Below, in pieces: positions 48,569 through 59,583 of a stretch of DNA of 64,000 bases. Position 1 is the first letter of the stretch. Each line of letters starts with the position of its first letter. The notes under the pieces are model-generated. The model was not told the origin of the DNA, searched no databases, and worked only from the letters and a program-made list of their open reading frames with translations. The position numbers and the translations under genes are program-made. Source of the stretch: Rhyacophila brunnea (Eukaryota > Arthropoda > Insecta > Trichoptera > Rhyacophilidae); the NCBI GenBank assembly GCA_022495005.1, contig JAGYXB010001359.1, positions 1-64,000 of the forward strand. The letters run 5' to 3'.

Positions 48569-49939
48569 CAGTGTTGCCATATTTATGAATTATAATTATG
48601 AATTATAGTACAGTGACTTCAAAATTATAGTATTTCGGCAAAAAATATAGTACGCGTTGAATGACTAATAATTTTCTGCATACGTGGGGTAATTGACGTC
48701 TTGTTTTTTTAGACAAAATATCCAGGAAGGGAAGGTAATTAACGTCTTGTTTTTTTTAGACAAAATTCAAATGTTAAGTCAGTGGTTTCCAAACTTTAGG
48801 TTACTACTACTCCCTTTTAAAAAATCTAATCTAGACGCCTCCCCCCCTTATTTCATGTAATAATACAGACACCTTTTTAAATAGTCAACAATGTACCTAC
48901 TTAAAAATACAAAAATGAAAAAAAAAATAAACAAGGTTTTACTCAAAGAGAAAGAGAAGACCCAGTCTTTCAATCTCTTTGGTTTTACTACTTATATTAC
49001 ATTATTTTTTAACGAATATGCTTGATTATTAGCACAATCAATTTCAATAGTAATCAATCCAAATTCATCTTCGTTAATTGACAAATGGATTCTATCATGG
49101 ACCCCACATCCTGAAGCGGACCCCTGGGTCAGGATTTTTCAACCACATATTCAAAATATTTAATAGCTCTGAAATAAAGAAGCGCCGCAGGCGACTTTTT
49201 TTGCTATTAATAAAATAATGTGAAAAGTGCATTAGCAAACTAACCAAGAAGAAACTAACCAAGAAAGTGCATTAGCAAACTAACCAAGAAAAGAAAGAAA
49301 GATAGATTTTTATTTGCTTTAATATATCTGGCGTAGAAATCATTTAAAAGTGGACACAATATGCCGAAATTGTTATGAATGCCTTCACTTTTGTCGTTTT
49401 AAATCAGTGAATGCATTAGTGGTCCTTGGATTGATTTATTCACTCAATTTTTTTTTAAATTTCAACCAAATAGACAATTTTAACAACAAAATTATCGTTC
49501 CTAAACAAATTTGTCTCAAATTTCAACATTATGATTAATTTGACCCTTTTATTTAATTTTTTACGAGATACCTATTGCGCTTCACAGTAGTATAGAAGTG
49601 AGGGATTATAAAATTAGTCTCTATATTTGCAGAAAGGTTTGCAAACAATCTTTTATAGTACTGTTTTTTTGTGTAGTTTATAACTAGCGGCCGTTTTATG
49701 AATTATGCATTTGCAAACTGCAAACCTGTGGCTAATGTCACTTTCTTTTAGACATGGGGATTATTTTTTTTGCTTCTCACGGATTATTTTGACGTTGTTT
49801 TTCTTCTATTAGCAACCTTTTTTCCGATTTCTCAAAATTATAGTATTTTGGGCGTACTATACCTGTTTTATATCGTACATAGTACGCAGACGAAAATTAT
49901 AGTACAAATACTATAATTATAGTACGGTTGGCAACACTG
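48569..49939. mobile_element. 1371-bp hAT element with perfect 8-bp target duplication
   Basis: Ends CAGTGTTGCCATATTTATGA and, in reverse, CAGTGTTGCCAACCGTACTA. The octamer CAATGACA is present at 48,561-48,568 and 49,940-49,947. Inside are repeated TATAGTAC and ATAGTATTT words near both ends, a direct duplication at 48,690-48,775 (ACGTCTTGTTTTTTTAGACA twice), a 30-base tandem duplication at 49,220-49,290, and a hAT-like end CAGTGGTTTCCAAACTTTAG at 48,780. There is no transposase frame, so it is non-autonomous. Confidence 0.92.
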
Positions 49940-49999
49940 CAATGACAAGAAAACAATGTTGCCATATGTCCAAAGTGGAAGTAACGAGGTCTGCCATAG

Positions 50000-50226
50000 C
50001 AGTGTTGCCAACCGTACTAAATTTATAGTATTTTTACTATAATTTTGGTCCGCGTATTATGTACGATATAAAACAGGTATAGTACGCCCAAAATCCTATA
50101 ATTTTGAATAGGTGCCGGAAAAAATATGTAAAAAGTACTAAAATTTCACGTACTATATTTTTCCCCCAAATACTATAATTTTGGAGCTCTGTACTATAAT
50201 TCCACTTTGAAAAGATGGTAAAACTG
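50000..50226. mobile_element. Short hAT MITE of the same family
   Basis: Left end CAGTGTTGCCAACCGTACTA; right end in reverse CAGTTTTACCATCTTTTCAA. Both flanks contain GCCATAG (49,993-49,999 and 50,227-50,233). The interior carries the same TATAGTACGCCC and ATACTATAATT words as the 1.37-kb element. Confidence 0.8.
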
Positions 50227-50378
50227 GCCATAGATAATAAAATATACGTAAAAACCACAGCTCACGTTTCTATGAGTGTGTTATACTGTCAAATTCAGCT
50301 GTGCTTTGTTGTGTTTCTAATTCATTGTACCTAGTATATTGTAAATACAATGGTTTTATTTTATTTAACCACACAAAA

Positions 50379-53300
50379 ATGATTGTAAACGGGTTTTATA
50401 TATTTATATTCTTTGTTAGTTTCTATCCGTATTCTTTTTCTAGTAAACTTCCTGGAGTATCGTAAGTGAATGAAAAGTAGATAATAAATAGATAGGAATA
50501 AATATTTTTTTGATTGAGATTATCAGAATGGTACCGACTAGGTATACATAATATATATATATCTATATTTATATATTTAATGTTTTTGTTGTTTCAGGTA
50601 TTTCTATGAAGTAGGAGTACCATTGTACGATAATGTTTCAGAGTGCCAAATTGCACTAAATGACTTTGCAGAAAGTTCTTCGAACTTCACTTACTGTACA
50701 ATAACGCATTCCCATCCAATCCATGCGTGTGAATTGTGTATTGATCCGTACATGCATTTTATATCTGCTCATAAAAATATATTGACATTACAAGTAAACG
50801 GAACCAAGTGCAAAGATACACTTATCAATCTAGATCGCCTTGAAATTATTGAAACAACTTATGCAAATATAAAAAGTTTGTGGTCACGAGGGTACTGCGA
50901 TAGTAAGTTAATAACATATTATTAAAAGGGAAAAATATATAATGACAGTACATAGTACTTTCCTACAAAGTATCCCTCGTTTTCTCTTTGTGAGTCAACT
51001 CTTATTGATGACTATTGCCGTAATCTGTCAACTAGTCATTATAATTATTTGCAGTTAATTACTCACTATGTACTTTTACTTATTCAGATAATTCCATACA
51101 CTGATGCTCATTCTACATCGATTGGCTTCCTAATGAATATCTCTGTAATTCATTTTGAAACTATATTATGTTGCACTATTTCATTATGTAATGACTCATG
51201 AGGCAGGTAGTTATTTAATTGAATTAAAAGTTGTCTCGACTATGTCCGATCCTAATAAGATCATATTATGGGCCTCCACAGAGTAGAGGTTTGTATTACT
51301 TAACAGATTTTTGTTTTTACGAGAAATGGATGTCAGCCACTTGCTCAACCTATTAGGTCTATACTCTGACTCATACACAAATTGAAAAACAATACCTATG
51401 TACTTGCCAGACCCAGGATTCGAACCTGCGACCCACGCAAAATATTAATACAAAATTGTTAAGCAAGCAGTTGGAGTACAGTGACCCCCACTGATGGCAG
51501 GGAATACAAAAATAATAGGAAGTGCGTTATCTTCTGGGTGTGGTTGTAAGAAAGTATAATTCTGGAGCATGAAAAAATATGGGATAAAGTTAAACACGTG
51601 TTATAGAATTTTTTTCAATAACTACTTTTGTATCATATGCATTAAAGGTAGTCACTTGAACGAAACGCGCATTTAATATTGGTAATATTTGGAAACATTC
51701 AGGTGGTCTTATTACTTGTATTTTATGGCCTGATTGCCATTAAGTTGTTAACCAAAGGTGGCTTCAAATTCTTTTTGTTTTTACGAGAAATGGATGTTAG
51801 CCACTTGGTCAATTTATTAAGTCCATACCCTGACTCCAAACTCACATTAAAAAACAATATGTGTATTTGCCTGACCCATAATTCGAACCTGGGACCCACG
51901 ACATTATAAGCCGACCCGTTTTACCGATAATGTAACATTGCTTATTTGCTATTTATTTAGTAGGTGTATGTTTAGTAAACAAAAAATATAAAAATATCTT
52001 AAAACACAATATTGGGGATCGGGAATTGAGGATAAATATTAACAATAAAACATTGTTTCTGTTTTTTATTATTTAGGGGGGGGTGTCAGAAATGTATAGA
52101 CGGGGAGGGGGGCAAAAGGTTAAGTGGCAATGGGGGGAGGGGAGATAAAAATAGCCAAAATCATGTGACGTCATATGTGGACCCCAAATGGAATAGTACA
52201 AAACTCAAATCAATTTCAATCAACATTAACTCATCTAGTGCTGACAACGCGACTGACGCATTTGTATTAGTTGGCCATTAGATATAATTAACTTGATATT
52301 TAAATGTGGTAATTAATTAGTAATTATCTTTATCTGGTCACTTTATCACATACATTCGTCACATTATTTCACATACATACATTCGGATTTAAACTTTTTT
52401 TTTCATATAATTTTGGCACAAGTTGTGGATCATTAAGTGTCTTGTGAAATTACACAGAATATGTACATATTTTTTGTTAGATTTTGGCCATACATGTGAC
52501 TTATTGGTTTTTGAAATTAGGTGCCTCGTTATTAATTAATGTGTCATTGTTATTATAATTAAATTGTTTATTTTTTAGAGTGCTTTGATTGGACTGATGG
52601 CATGCCCACACTTTCAAATAAGACAAAGACTTACATTAAATATTTTGAAAGCGCTAATAAGTGTATAGATGATCATCACAAAGATGACATTCATGGAAAT
52701 AACACGGAGAAAATTTGCAAAGACTGCATGTCGAAATACCTGACGTTAAATACATTCTATGAATCCCTAAAAGATAATAGTGAAACCTTGGGAATATGTA
52801 TGGATATTGTTGATTCTGTAAGTTTAAACATTACTTTCCAATATAATAAACTGTTTTTGTTATATTATTATTATATATTACAAGATTTGAAAATGTAATA
52901 TTCTTTTACTAAACATACATAATTTGAAAACACCTCAGAGAAAATAACCACTAGAAAAAATCTTTTTGAAAATAATTAGGCACCCAGCGGAATTTGCACA
53001 CGTGCCCACTGGATTTGTGCCAATGTGCCTTCCAACTAATCTACGTACATCCTATCTAATTGCAACAAAATTAACTAGTAGATTTTTACACCTCTGAAGC
53101 GCTTCGTAAAATGCGTTCATTTTGGCAGTCAGTTTTTGTATTTTAAATCTAAAGTATTTATCACCTTAATTACTAATCGGTGTCAGGATCTCTCCAAATA
53201 TTACTTATAATGTACTTGCACTTGCTAATAATTTAATAAACTATTTTTTTTATTCAACAAAAATAATTGACAAGATTTGAGAATGTAACATTTTTTTATT

Positions 53301-54778
53301 GAACTTACATCTAACAGAAAGTATATCTTTGCAATATGTAGCTTGTCACATGTATTTTCAAGTCATCACCAAAGAGGGATAATGTTCCTTGTTTTCCTTG
53401 ATTATTTCATTTTGCACTCATAAAGTATCTTGCCCAATCTATTTCCAAATTGGATAGAGAAGATGTTATTTTATGCAAATACATAATGACATGTCCATTT
53501 CACTTTTGATATTCAATCGATTCGAATGTTTCAAATTCAATTTTTTTAACACATTCAAAACTTCATATACAACATCTGTGCACTGATGCCACTAACTCAT
53601 CGTTATAATCAGGGCTTCAAACCGGAGCTAAACCGAAAACTGTTATTTTATTCGGAACAAAAACTGGAACCGAACCCATATATATTTTTTACTTGAACCG
53701 TAATGAAAACCGAAATGAAAAAAAATAATGGTTCTATGTCCTGGCTATAATATTAATACTACCAGAAGGGAATTAATATTGCCATTAATAATGTTAAGCA
53801 CTAGTCAGTTGTGATTGTCTAAGCATCAGTAAATTTTACTGTGTATTTTGAATTGTTAGAGAAATTCATTCTTTTGCAGATGAATGCTACGCGCTCAACA
53901 TGGAGTGAAGTTTTGAATTGTTGCAAGCTGAGAAGAACACCAGAGCTAATTTTCTTATGTTGCAGCGGTATAATATCTGCTTTACCAGTGTTGTTTTACC
54001 TTTGCGCTAAAATATTTTGCGAAAATTCTACAAAGCCAAAAATTTTAGGCCGTAAGTTCTATCTATTTTAATATTATTATTAATTTTTGATTTTACGTAC
54101 TTATTTCTATATATTCTTTAATAATTTGTATACTTTGAATAAAATAAAACGTAATCCTCATTCCTTCACCTCATTGGAGCTCGCCCCTTGCCCTCTTTAC
54201 TGGCACACTGCCCGAAACAATTATTAACCATATAAGGCTTTCTGGGTCTCAATGAACAGCGTGTCTAAAGGATTGCATAATATGACACAGGAAAACAGGA
54301 CAGCCTCTCACTGATCCTTCTGATGCTCCAGATTTAATATAGTATGATAATATATACATTATACAGCTATTGACTTTTGATTTATAGGTGTTCGTATTTA
54401 GATTAAAATTGGTTAACAATATCATGATAATTTAACATATTTTCAATAATGTCGTGGATTAACTGAGGGGTTGATTTTACGTAAACTGAAAGTCAACTAC
54501 TTATTTTATTGTTTACACTAAGAATTTTTTGAATTTTTAGATACACCCACAGGATATAATATCCAGTAATATATTGAAAGCAGAAGCATTATTTGCTTTA
54601 TAATTGGGATTTCATGAATGCAGTGGTTTATGTGGAAGTATTGATAGTAAAACTATTATCAAACAACATCTCGTTATGTAAAAGTCCTTTATTGTAATTG
54701 TATCAATTTTTATTTGCAGAGAACTCCTTGGTAGATACAATGCATTGCCCGCCCAGCACTTCGTCACATACTAGCTAA
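50379..54778 (+). CDS. Ostm1: OSTM1 homologue, lysosomal type I membrane protein
   Basis: In mammals OSTM1 is the heavily glycosylated beta subunit of the lysosomal chloride/proton exchanger ClC-7 and also affects ER and endosomal signalling. Exons: 50,379-50,461; 50,598-50,902; 52,579-52,817; 53,880-54,051; 54,720-54,778, all GT-AG, giving 285 aa (human 334). A hydrophobic signal sequence spans about 1-22. The luminal part has paired cysteines (CELCID, KICKDC, GICMDI) and several N-glycosylation sequons (NVS, NFT, NGT, NKT, NNT, NAT). The family block DSMNATRSTWS precedes one membrane helix (about 231-255, SGIISALPVLFYL) and a short tail of about 30 residues. The ATG chosen is the first one in frame with the signal peptide; an earlier ATG is followed by a stop. 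Exon 5 is short and the tail is weakly conserved, so its assignment is the least certain part. Confidence 0.93.
51236..51457 (-). mobile_element. tRNA-derived SINE in OSTM1 intron 2
   Basis: The minus strand reads B box GGTTCGAATCCTGGGTCTGG, then the family body and the terminal hairpin with GGATCGGACATAGTCG. The tRNA-like head is more decayed than in the 61-kb copy. Confidence 0.85.
51771..51935 (-). mobile_element. tRNA-derived SINE, second copy in OSTM1 intron 2
   Basis: Same family (minus strand: GTCGTGGGTCCCAGGTTCGA, B box, body, AACATCCATTTCTCGTAAAA) but it lacks the terminal hairpin part, so it is 3'-truncated. Confidence 0.8.
52068..52160 (+). repeat. G-rich tract in OSTM1 intron 2
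   Basis: Runs of 4-9 G (TTAGGGGGGGGG, GGGGAGGGGGGC, TGGGGGGAGGGGAG) within 90 bases could form a G-quadruplex on the coding strand. It is probably the end of a decayed transposon. Confidence 0.5.
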
Positions 54779-55056
54779 TGTTGTTTTACGAGAGATAAGT
54801 GCGGCGGGACTGCGACAAAGATAGGAATATGACAAGGAATGATTGAGAAGATCTATGCTCAAACCAAGCCATAGAGGATGGGAGAATGAAGAAGATCATA
54901 ATTATTTGTATAAAGTGATAATTTTTATTATGACTTATAATAGTATTAAACATTATGTCCAGTATTACGTCTTTCTATACTTGAATATACTTACCAAAGA
55001 ATCCTTGTGATTTTAAAATATGTATTAATGCTGTTTTATTTTTTCCCATTATATTA

Positions 55057-56350
55057 CGGTGGGTCAATAAGTCCTTAGAAAAGCCGACAGGTGGCGCGAC
55101 TAGTACTGTAAGCGGTTTGTTTTCATGCAGCGGCACTACCGATTCAGTATGCTGCGAAGTTTCAATCAGATTGGTCGGGTTGTTGTGTGTTTCTCGTACA
55201 TTTAAAAAAAAATTTGCTTGTGGAAAATGGAAAAATGGAAAATGGAGAAAATTGAGTTTAGAGCTGTTATTAAACATTTTAATATAAAAGGGTTAACAGC
55301 AAAGGAAATAAAAAATGAGTTGGATTTAGTTCACGGCATATCTGCTCCTTCACTTGCAACTATTTATAACTGGTTAAATGAATTTAAACGTGGTCGTACA
55401 TCAACAAAGGATGAACCACGCTCAGGACGTCCTGTAGAGGTGACTACACCAGAAATGATCAATAAAATCCACGATATGGTGTTAAGTGACCGAAGATTAA
55501 AGTTGAGTGAGATAATTGAGGTTACAGGGATCTCAAAAGGTAGCGTCATTTCTATTTTACATGACAAATTGGGCATGAAAAAAATTTCTGCAAGATGGGT
55601 GCCGCGTTTGCTCACAGTCGACAATAAACGCAATAGGGTGGTGGCCTCTAAAGCCCTGTTGTCGCTCATGCAACGCAATCCGGATGAATTTTTTCGTCGC
55701 TTTGTGACTGTAGATGAAACATGGATACACCACTATACTCCCGAGACGAAAGAACAGTCAAAGCAGTGGATTGAAAGGCGAACCATGTCCAAAGAAGGCG
55801 AAAACCGTAAAATCAGCTGGTAAGGTTATGGCTACTGTATTTTGGGATGCACGTGGAATTATTTTCGTTGACTATTTGGAAAAAGGAAAAACAATAACAG
55901 GGGATTATTATGCATCTTTATTGGACCAGCTAAAAACAAAATTGAAGAAAAACGGCCTCATTTAAACAGGAAAAAAATCCTCTTTCATCAGGACAATGCC
56001 CGTGTTCACACATGTTTACGATCAATGGCTAAAATTGAAGAATTGAAGTTCGAATTGGTCGACCACCCACCGTATTCGCCAGATTTAGCCCCCAGTGACT
56101 TTCCTTTTCCCAAACTTAAAAAAATGGCTAAGTGGACAACGTTTTTTTTCAAATGAAGAAGTCATCGATCGGACAAATGCTTATTTTGAGGACCTTCCGA
56201 AAACTTATTTTTCTGATGGTTTAAAAAATATTGAGAAACGTCTAACCAAGTGTATTGAGCTCCAAGGAGATTATGTTGAGAAATAAAAAAAAATACAAAA
56301 ATAAAAACTGTTTTAATGCTTTTTTCTAAGGAATTATTGACCCACCCTCG
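55057..56350 (+). mobile_element. Mariner element, full length
   Basis: 1294 bp between TA dinucleotides (55,055-55,056; 56,351-56,352). Right end in reverse CGAGGGTGGGTCAATAATTC; left end the same but missing three bases (CGGTGGGTCAATAAGTCC). Inserted about 280 bases after the OSTM1 stop. Near identical to 19,118-20,000 where they overlap. Confidence 0.93.
55245..56286 (+). pseudogene. Mariner transposase, frameshifted
   Basis: Starts MEKIEFRAVIKHFNIKG. All three catalytic positions can be located: Asp in VDETWIHH (codon at 55,713), Asp in HQDNARVHT (55,992) and Asp in PDLAPSDF (56,097), giving the D,D34D spacing of mariner. The frame is broken by a 2-base deletion near 55,772 (the other copy has CG there) and again near 55,940 and 56,125, so no full transposase is made. 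The termini remain, so the copy could still be mobilised by an active relative. Confidence 0.92.
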
Positions 56351-56786
56351 TATTATGAAGTGTCTATTTTCAATAACCGATAAGTCCACATAAATGGTGT
56401 AATTAAACAAAAAATAAATATTTAATATTCTATGATATTGTGTCATTCACATAATATTGCATAATAAATAGGTTATCATTTTTACAAAACCCACTAAAAG
56501 CGTGTAATTTTTTTTTAAAAACTTAATGATTTACAGATACTGAATACTTAAAAAGATACAAATAAATAATGTGTCGCTGAGTTTCAAAACCCGCTATAAT
56601 ACCTTTTTGAAATAATTGAGATATATATATCAATGGATTCGTTGTTAAAATCTCTACATGAAAATTTTATTGTCTCTTTCAAAGTCTGCTAGGATTGACT
56701 GTCATTTATGAAAGAAAATCAATGTGTCAATCAATTCACGCTATAACACCATGTGTTACATTCAAAATCCCCTATAACACAACTGA

Positions 56787-56831
56787 CCAATAAGAAGCGA
56801 GAATCAGACGAAATGCAACATGGCCGCCAGT
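56787..56831 (+). promoter_or_regulatory. Promoter-like block of the outer TIR element
   Basis: CCAAT (56,787-56,791) is followed 31 bases later by ACATGGCCGCCAGT (56,818-56,831). The same pair stands in the inner element at 57,143-57,147 and 57,168-57,181, with diverged sequence between, which suggests selective conservation. ATGGCCGCC resembles a YY1-type core; that identification is an inference. Confidence 0.45.
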
Positions 56832-56925
56832 ACATTTATGTTGTGAGTTGCGGTAGGAGTGCTGTTTTGTTGATTTGATATTCTTACGATTTATAGTCTT
56901 AAAATGTGTGACGAACTTATAAATG

Positions 56926-58429
56926 TGTCGCTATATTTCAAACTCAGCCAAGTCCACCTTTAGATATTTTTGACTTTTTTGTGAATTGCTGAAGAACTAA
57001 TGCTTTCTAACATTTCTGTATTATCAAAACCATCCAAATCCGCCTGTATAATAAGTAAATGGAAGTCAAAGATGAACAGTTTTTTCAGACTCACCCATAT
57101 CCACTGAAGTAATTATATCACACTCAGCCATGTCCATTCAGGCCAATCACTGAAGGCGATTACAACAACATGGCCGTCAGTTGTTTACGAACCGTTGAGT
57201 GAGTGAGTGTCAATAGTATCTTTTTCAACATGTTTTAATAGAAATAATTAATAAAAATAAGGTTTCAAATATCAGAAGTGACCCCCGATAAATCGAGAAA
57301 ACGAATAATTAAGGCAGAATCGACAAAATGCGCCAAAGATAAGGAAAATTGGTAAGTTTTATTCTGCTTAACCTGCATCCTAAAAAGGAACCGGTGTCAA
57401 GCAGGGTTGCATTTTACATTTTAGTCATAGTACTGAGAATATAAATTTGGTTTTACACAATTCTAATTTAAGAGACTTATAGAACCCTTTGCAGTTCTTA
57501 AAAAAACACAAACCGTACCTACTCCTTAATTAATTTAAAGATTTTAATAATAATTATTCGTACATGCTTTACTGAATTAAATAGGTAATATACATCCTAT
57601 TAAGAATATATTTTATAATTATTTTATGATTGCCAAGTTGTAGGTATCAAATAGAAAAATGTGTACCACTATTTAAAACATTTAAAATTGTGATATTGAC
57701 CGACTAAGCTGAACAAAATAAAATTGTCAGAATTATTGAATATCCATACCCTGAGATATAATTGGCATTTAATTATTATTAAAACCAACGCATTTCCTAG
57801 AATTGTATCCAGCTGAGGGCTTCAAGCATTTATATTAATTATTATCCATTTGGACCATTTGTAAAATTTAATTTTTAATACAAAGCTATACAATTCCTGG
57901 AGGATTTTTTAGGTTTTTGTGTTGCCGAGCATGAAGTCACTTTTATATCGATTTTTTTTATGTTTTAAAATTAGTACCATATTTTTTTCCGTCGTAATCA
58001 CATTTTCCTAATTTTTTGTCTAAATTAATAATATTATTATATTGAGAAAATTTTTTGAAAATAAATTTATGTTATCATCAACATTTATTTATTATTTCGC
58101 CCTTTTCCATTTCCTAAGTCCAGCCCAGAAGAATGACACTATTATAGCTAATAAAATGGCTGCCACGAAAATATCAAAATAAGCCAAGTCCGCATGGACT
58201 TGGTTGATTTTGTGACAAACTAAGCCATGTCCATGTAAAAAATCCATTTTTGAAGAATCTATGAAAATTACATGAAAACTAATAATGTGAAACTTATTAG
58301 TTTTAAACATTCTATAATCGCAATAATATAAACTTTCATCTTTATGACCGTGTACACAAGGAAACAAAAAAGCTGTTTTTCTCCTTTTCATCCATTATGG
58401 ACATGGCTGGTTTTGAAATGTAGCGACAA
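56926..58429 (+). mobile_element. Inner TIR transposon, related to the outer one
   Basis: Left end GTGTCGCTATATTTCAAACT; right end in reverse TTGTCGCTACATTTCAAAAC, both followed by CAGCCAAGTCCA / CAGCCATGTCCA. It is 1504 bp, almost the length of its host element. AAAT on each side may be a 4-bp target duplication. The word GCCAWGTCC and variants recur at about 56,948, 57,035, 57,097, 57,128, 58,184 and 58,225, and inverted at 58,398. It sits just before the outer element's ATG. It has a homologous exon (to 57,351, donor GTAAGT) without a start codon. The 99-codon minus frame at 58,092-58,391 overlaps the iterated words and is not accepted as a gene. Confidence 0.75.
57143..57181 (+). promoter_or_regulatory. 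Promoter-like block of the inner TIR element
   Basis: CCAAT at 57,143-57,147 and ACATGGCCGTCAGT at 57,168-57,181, parallel to the block in the outer element but 6 bases closer together. Confidence 0.45.
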
Positions 58430-58433
58430 AAAT

Positions 58434-58516
58434 ATGGTTAAATCTCCAGTTAATAAAGCTAGGAAGAGGTTGAGCCAACCAAAATCTTGGAAAGTCAACG
58501 AAATACGCCGTAAATG
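58434..58516 (+). CDS. Putative first exon of a TIR-element protein
   Basis: ATG at 58,434 opens 27 codons beginning MVKSPVNKARKRL, strongly Lys/Arg-rich, ending in TG|GTAAGT; an unspliced read stops at the next codon. The inner element has the matching stretch (PDKSRKR near 57,286) ending in TG|GTAAGT at 57,351 in the same phase, but its start codon is lost. A basic N-terminus fits a DNA-binding or nuclear protein such as a transposase. No downstream exon is found in either element. I do not recognise the family with certainty. Confidence 0.35.
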
Positions 58517-59583
58517 GTAAGTTAAATTAGACATAAATGTGTTAAAAATCCGCGGGTCATCATCTGAATTTCCAGTGGCGTGTAACTCAATTATGAACTG
58601 GTTAAAACTATTCTTTTCTCTAATATATTTTTATAATTTATAATAATAAGTTAATTTTTTTGTATAAAACTCTATAAAAACCTTTTGATGGGTAAACGTT
58701 ATCACCTTATCACATTTTCAGCAGTGGCAGTGTTATGTTATTTAGAATATTTTCAGTATGGTTTTGTGAAGAAAACAGTTTGTTTGTCTAGCACGCCACT
58801 GTTTTAAAGAAAATATTTAGCTCTACAGTATTATTCAAATGGTTGCTCTGATATTAAATTTGATACTTTTCATAACATGTGAGCACCAAAACCGCACTTG
58901 TATGTCATCAATGTGTAGGTACTGCGAAATGTTTTATAATTTATTACACATAATAGTTACTTTATAAGTATAACAAATACCTTTCACATTCAAGTTCAAG
59001 TGGTGATGCTACAAGCGCGGTGACAGATTATTAGACTTATTTACATGTTATCGACTATACTAAAATAAAGGCAAACAATTAATTTACTCAAGTAAAATAT
59101 AAAATAAATGAATGAAACATGTTTGCAGTCAAATTATGAGAGTACCGCGTCACTCATATTTTTTAAAACCAATGTATATATTTAATTTTATATTATTTTT
59201 GTGAGAACGTTAAAATATGCTATACATAGTGTTTTTATGTAAATTGCGCGCCACTAATGGAAGATTCCGACTTTAAGTTGTCAAAAGTTTCCCTAACAAA
59301 ATATGCTATAACCTTCAATGGGTATTTCAAAAACCACATAACACTATGTAGCTTACAAAACCCGCTATAACCTAACATTTTAGTCTTTTATTTAATCAGT
59401 GGACTAGTACTAAAGACTAGTAATATAAATAGATACCTATGCAAAATATTTCCAAAAATGATCTATCATTGGGCAAAAAAAGAAAAACATCGATAATCTC
59501 TTTATCCATAAACTGAGAAGTTTTTATCGATTTTCTCAACAAAATGAAAAGGTGTTATAGGGGGTTTTGAAACTCAGCGACAC

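Larger units (their letters stand above)
48337..50378. promoter_or_regulatory. Shared upstream region of DGCR6 and OSTM1
   Basis: The two start codons face away from each other. Removing the hAT elements at 48,569-49,939 and 50,000-50,226 leaves about 440 bases, a length consistent with an ancestral bidirectional promoter. No TATA box is evident on either side. Confidence 0.5.
56571..59583 (+). mobile_element. Outer TIR transposon, superfamily unassigned
   Basis: The first 20 bases GTGTCGCTGAGTTTCAAAAC are repeated in reverse from 59,583, and the inverted ends run about 37 bases with two differences. Without the nested element (56,926-58,429) it is about 1509 bp. A subterminal word CCCGCTATAAC and variants recur at about 56,590, 56,739, 56,770, 59,303 and 59,361, and inverted at 59,553. 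It contains a CCAAT plus ACATGGCCGCCAGT block and a small coding exon (58,434). No transposase catalytic domain is visible, so it is internally deleted or non-autonomous. Flanking bases are AT-rich and no target duplication is certain. Confidence 0.75.

Noticed and set aside
49190..49300. CRISPR-like or satellite array
   Set aside because: Only a two- to three-unit tandem duplication inside a hAT element; no spacers, and the genome is eukaryotic.
55364..55678. Minus-strand frame of 104 codons (and its twin at 19,377-19,691)
   Set aside because: It is the antisense shadow of the mariner transposase, present in both copies for that reason.
58092..58391. 99-codon minus-strand frame with a hydrophobic segment near its end
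   Set aside because: It lies inside the inner TIR element, part of its sequence is made of the iterated GCCATGTCC words, and it resembles no known protein.
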